Source: an uncultured Niabella sp. (GTDB lineage: Bacteria > Bacteroidota > Bacteroidia > Chitinophagales > Chitinophagaceae). Taken from it: a stretch of 64,000 nt of DNA. Where the stretch lies: the NCBI GenBank assembly GCA_934486785.1, contig CAKSQK010000010.1:6219-70218 (forward strand). The letters are read 5' to 3'. The position numbers and the translations under genes were made by a program. Positions 62,600-64,000 of this stretch are shown here, one piece after another (the stretch's first letter is position 1; each line of letters starts with the position of its first letter). The notes beneath the pieces are model-generated. The model had not been told where the DNA came from. It was given only the letters and a program-made list of their open reading frames with translations, and did no database searches.

Positions 62600-64000
62600 T
62601 TATTTATTCCTATTTAATCTCCTTGACGAAAGCTTTTTCCAAATGCTATCCGCAAGTTTTATTTCTTTATCCGTAAAGCCATATCCGTCTTTCAGGATTT
62701 GCTCGTTGGTGATTTCTAAAATTTCATCAATGCTCTTTTTCTCTCGCATCATTTTGTCAATGGTGGCAAGTAAATCTGCATTGTTGGTTTGATAGGGGAG
62801 CAGTATTTTTCCTGCTTCGCTTGGCATCAACTCCAAAACGCCACCGCCATAACTACGACCAACTATTTCAGAAAAAGCCAAAGACAATGAATTGTAAAAA
62901 CTGGCTATGAATGCGTTTTTGTCCGTGTCTTTTTTCATAAATACACGGTGCATTGTGTCTGTTGTATATGCGTTAGCTTCGTTTAGGATTAAACGAGGGT
63001 AGAGATTGTTTCTACGGATAAACAACGCATCAGAAAGTTTGATGGAAGGAATCACAAACCAATCATCACGAATGCCTGTTTTGTAGCCTTTGTTTACGCC
63101 CATTGATTCACCTAAACGAATGTATGAGTTCGCTCCTTTGTGTCCGTTAATTTTCTCTTTTGCAGGGAACACCAATAAATGTGCTTTCGCTTTGGTTTGT
63201 CTGTTTAGTTTCCAATCCTTTTCTGTGAAGATTACACTGTTTACCTGAACGCTTCTGCCAACCATTGGTTTTGCGTATTCTTTCAGGTCGTAAGCTTCTA
63301 CAACTGGCAAAGGAACGGTGAAGTAATCATTTGCACCTGTGGTAATGCCAACTTCTACACTGGCATAATTACTAATTGTCGGAACTTTACGTTTTTTGGC
63401 AATCTGTTCTAAAAAGTCAATTTCTTCTTGTTCCAAAAAGTAGTAAGTCCATTTATTTGACTTGAAATCTATTTTTTTGGAAGGACTTTTCAGGATGTTT
63501 ACATCCAATGTTGAAAGGTCGGAAGCGTCTTTTAATTCAAGGTGTTCAATTAAATGTGAATCACTTCTGTTTTTCTCACAAAGCAACAAAACAACTTCTT
63601 GCTGAATATCAGGGAAAACTAACTTTTCAAAAGAAATGATGTTGATTTTATTGTAGAAGTGTGCTAAAAAACCACGGAGTTGTTGAGCATACGAAACCTG
63701 TAACAATTCCGCAGGAATTACAAAGCCAATTTTCCCTTTTTCTTTGAGTAACAAACTTGAACCAACCACAAAGGAAACCCAAGCATTGGTCAGTTTTGAA
63801 TATTTTAGTTTAGCTCGATTGGAAACCTTAATGGCTTCATTTTGCTGTTCTTCCTGAAAATATTGATAGCGAATGTAAGGCGGATTGCCAACTACCAAAT
63901 CAAATCGCTGTGTGGTTTCATTACAATACAAATGAAAATCGGTATTGATTACAGTCTTGTTGTTCAGTTTGATTTTATCAGCTTTTTCTGCTTCCACATC
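62600..64000 (-). CDS. Type II/IIG-like N6-adenine DNA methyltransferase (N-terminus beyond the window)
   Basis: The visible 466 or more residues contain the adenine-methyltransferase motif IV NPPY (FDLVVGNPPYIRYQYFQE), motif region GKIGFVIPAELLQ, and a C-terminal target-recognition domain with repeats of hydrophobic/basic stretches (SVEVGITTGANDYFTVPL, KTGIRDDWFVIPSIKLSDA). This matches Eco57I/BREX-like methylases. The SAM motif I must lie upstream of 64000. It is the first visible gene of operon II. Confidence 0.9.
   Translation of the reverse strand, partial: DVEAEKADKIKLNNKTVINTDFHLYCNETTQRFDLVVGNPPYIRYQYFQEEQQNEAIKVSNRAKLKYSKLTNAWVSFVVGSSLLLKEKGKIGFVIPAELLQVSYAQQLRGFLAHFYNKINIISFEKLVFPDIQQEVVLLLCEKNRSDSHLIEHLELKDASDLSTLDVNILKSPSKKIDFKSNKWTYYFLEQEEIDFLEQIAKKRKVPTISNYASVEVGITTGANDYFTVPLPVVEAYDLKEYAKPMVGRSVQVNSVIFTEKDWKLNRQTKAKAHLLVFPAKEKINGHKGANSYIRLGESMGVNKGYKTGIRDDWFVIPSIKLSDALFIRRNNLYPRLILNEANAYTTDTMHRVFMKKDTDKNAFIASFYNSLSLAFSEIVGRSYGGGVLELMPSEAGKILLPYQTNNADLLATIDKMMREKKSIDEILEITNEQILKDGYGFTDKEIKLADSIWKKLSSRRLNRNK

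Noticed and set aside
53397..64000. BREX or DISARM system
   Set aside because: A methyltransferase and a PLD nuclease are present, but no PglZ, BrxC/BrxL, DrmA or DrmB-type genes are visible. The gene sets do not fit either system.

Overview
The window looks like a chromosome segment of a member of the Bacteroidota, most likely near Chitinophagaceae. Evidence: typical Bacteroidota -7 promoter elements (TAnnTTTG) lie before many genes, Shine-Dalgarno sequences are mostly weak, several genes can only start at TTG, and gene families common in that phylum are present (PyrR, YpdA, VWA and anti-sigma proteins carrying SusC-type plug motifs, DUF6515, OmpA-like small barrels, ligase-associated exonuclease). 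No rRNA, tRNA or CRISPR array was found.

Positions 1-52,683 are mostly ordinary core genome. They hold a partial PQQ-type sugar dehydrogenase, pyrR, pruA, prfB (with an intact programmed +1 frameshift), aspS, an M15 peptidase beside a caspase-fold protease, pcm, a LysE exporter, the rpsL-rpsG pair with its promoter and terminator, plsY, prmA, ypdA, pdhB, an NtrC-like regulator without a DNA-binding domain, a DNA ligase/exonuclease pair, rlmH, a rhomboid protease, tilS, etfBA, a bifunctional nuclease, ispE, rocD, a divergent VWA / ECF sigma / anti-sigma locus, pyrE, a Nudix hydrolase, an ABC-F ATPase, a persulfide dioxygenase-rhodanese fusion, an M23 peptidase and a TldD/TldE-like pair.

From about 52.77 kb to the right edge the window changes into a defence island. 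It opens with an IS110-family transposase remnant that is truncated at its 5' end and interrupted by an in-frame amber codon. Two tightly packed minus-strand operons follow. Operon I (57616 down to 53397) encodes a 78-aa protein, a GHKL ATPase, a PLD-family nuclease with a winged-helix tail, a TSPPY methyltransferase-like protein lacking the SAM-binding motif I, and an AlbA_2/HATPase (Schlafen-like) protein. Operon II (beyond 64000 down to 58257) encodes an NPPY adenine methyltransferase (cut by the window edge), a SIR2 NADase, a HerA ATPase, a 69-aa KTSC-domain protein and a PD-(D/E)XK nuclease. SIR2 plus HerA is a known two-gene anti-phage pair (Nezha type). Here it sits inside what otherwise looks like a restriction-modification operon, with a KTSC gene between.

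The spacers beside these operons contain a family of imperfect inverted repeats (53269-53334, 57744-57808, 57889-58001, 58170-58238) and a diverged 23-bp direct repeat (53203-53225 and 58001-58023). These modules lie on both sides of operon I, as would be expected if it were an exchangeable cassette. The two operons and the repeats around them are the part of the window most likely to be new.
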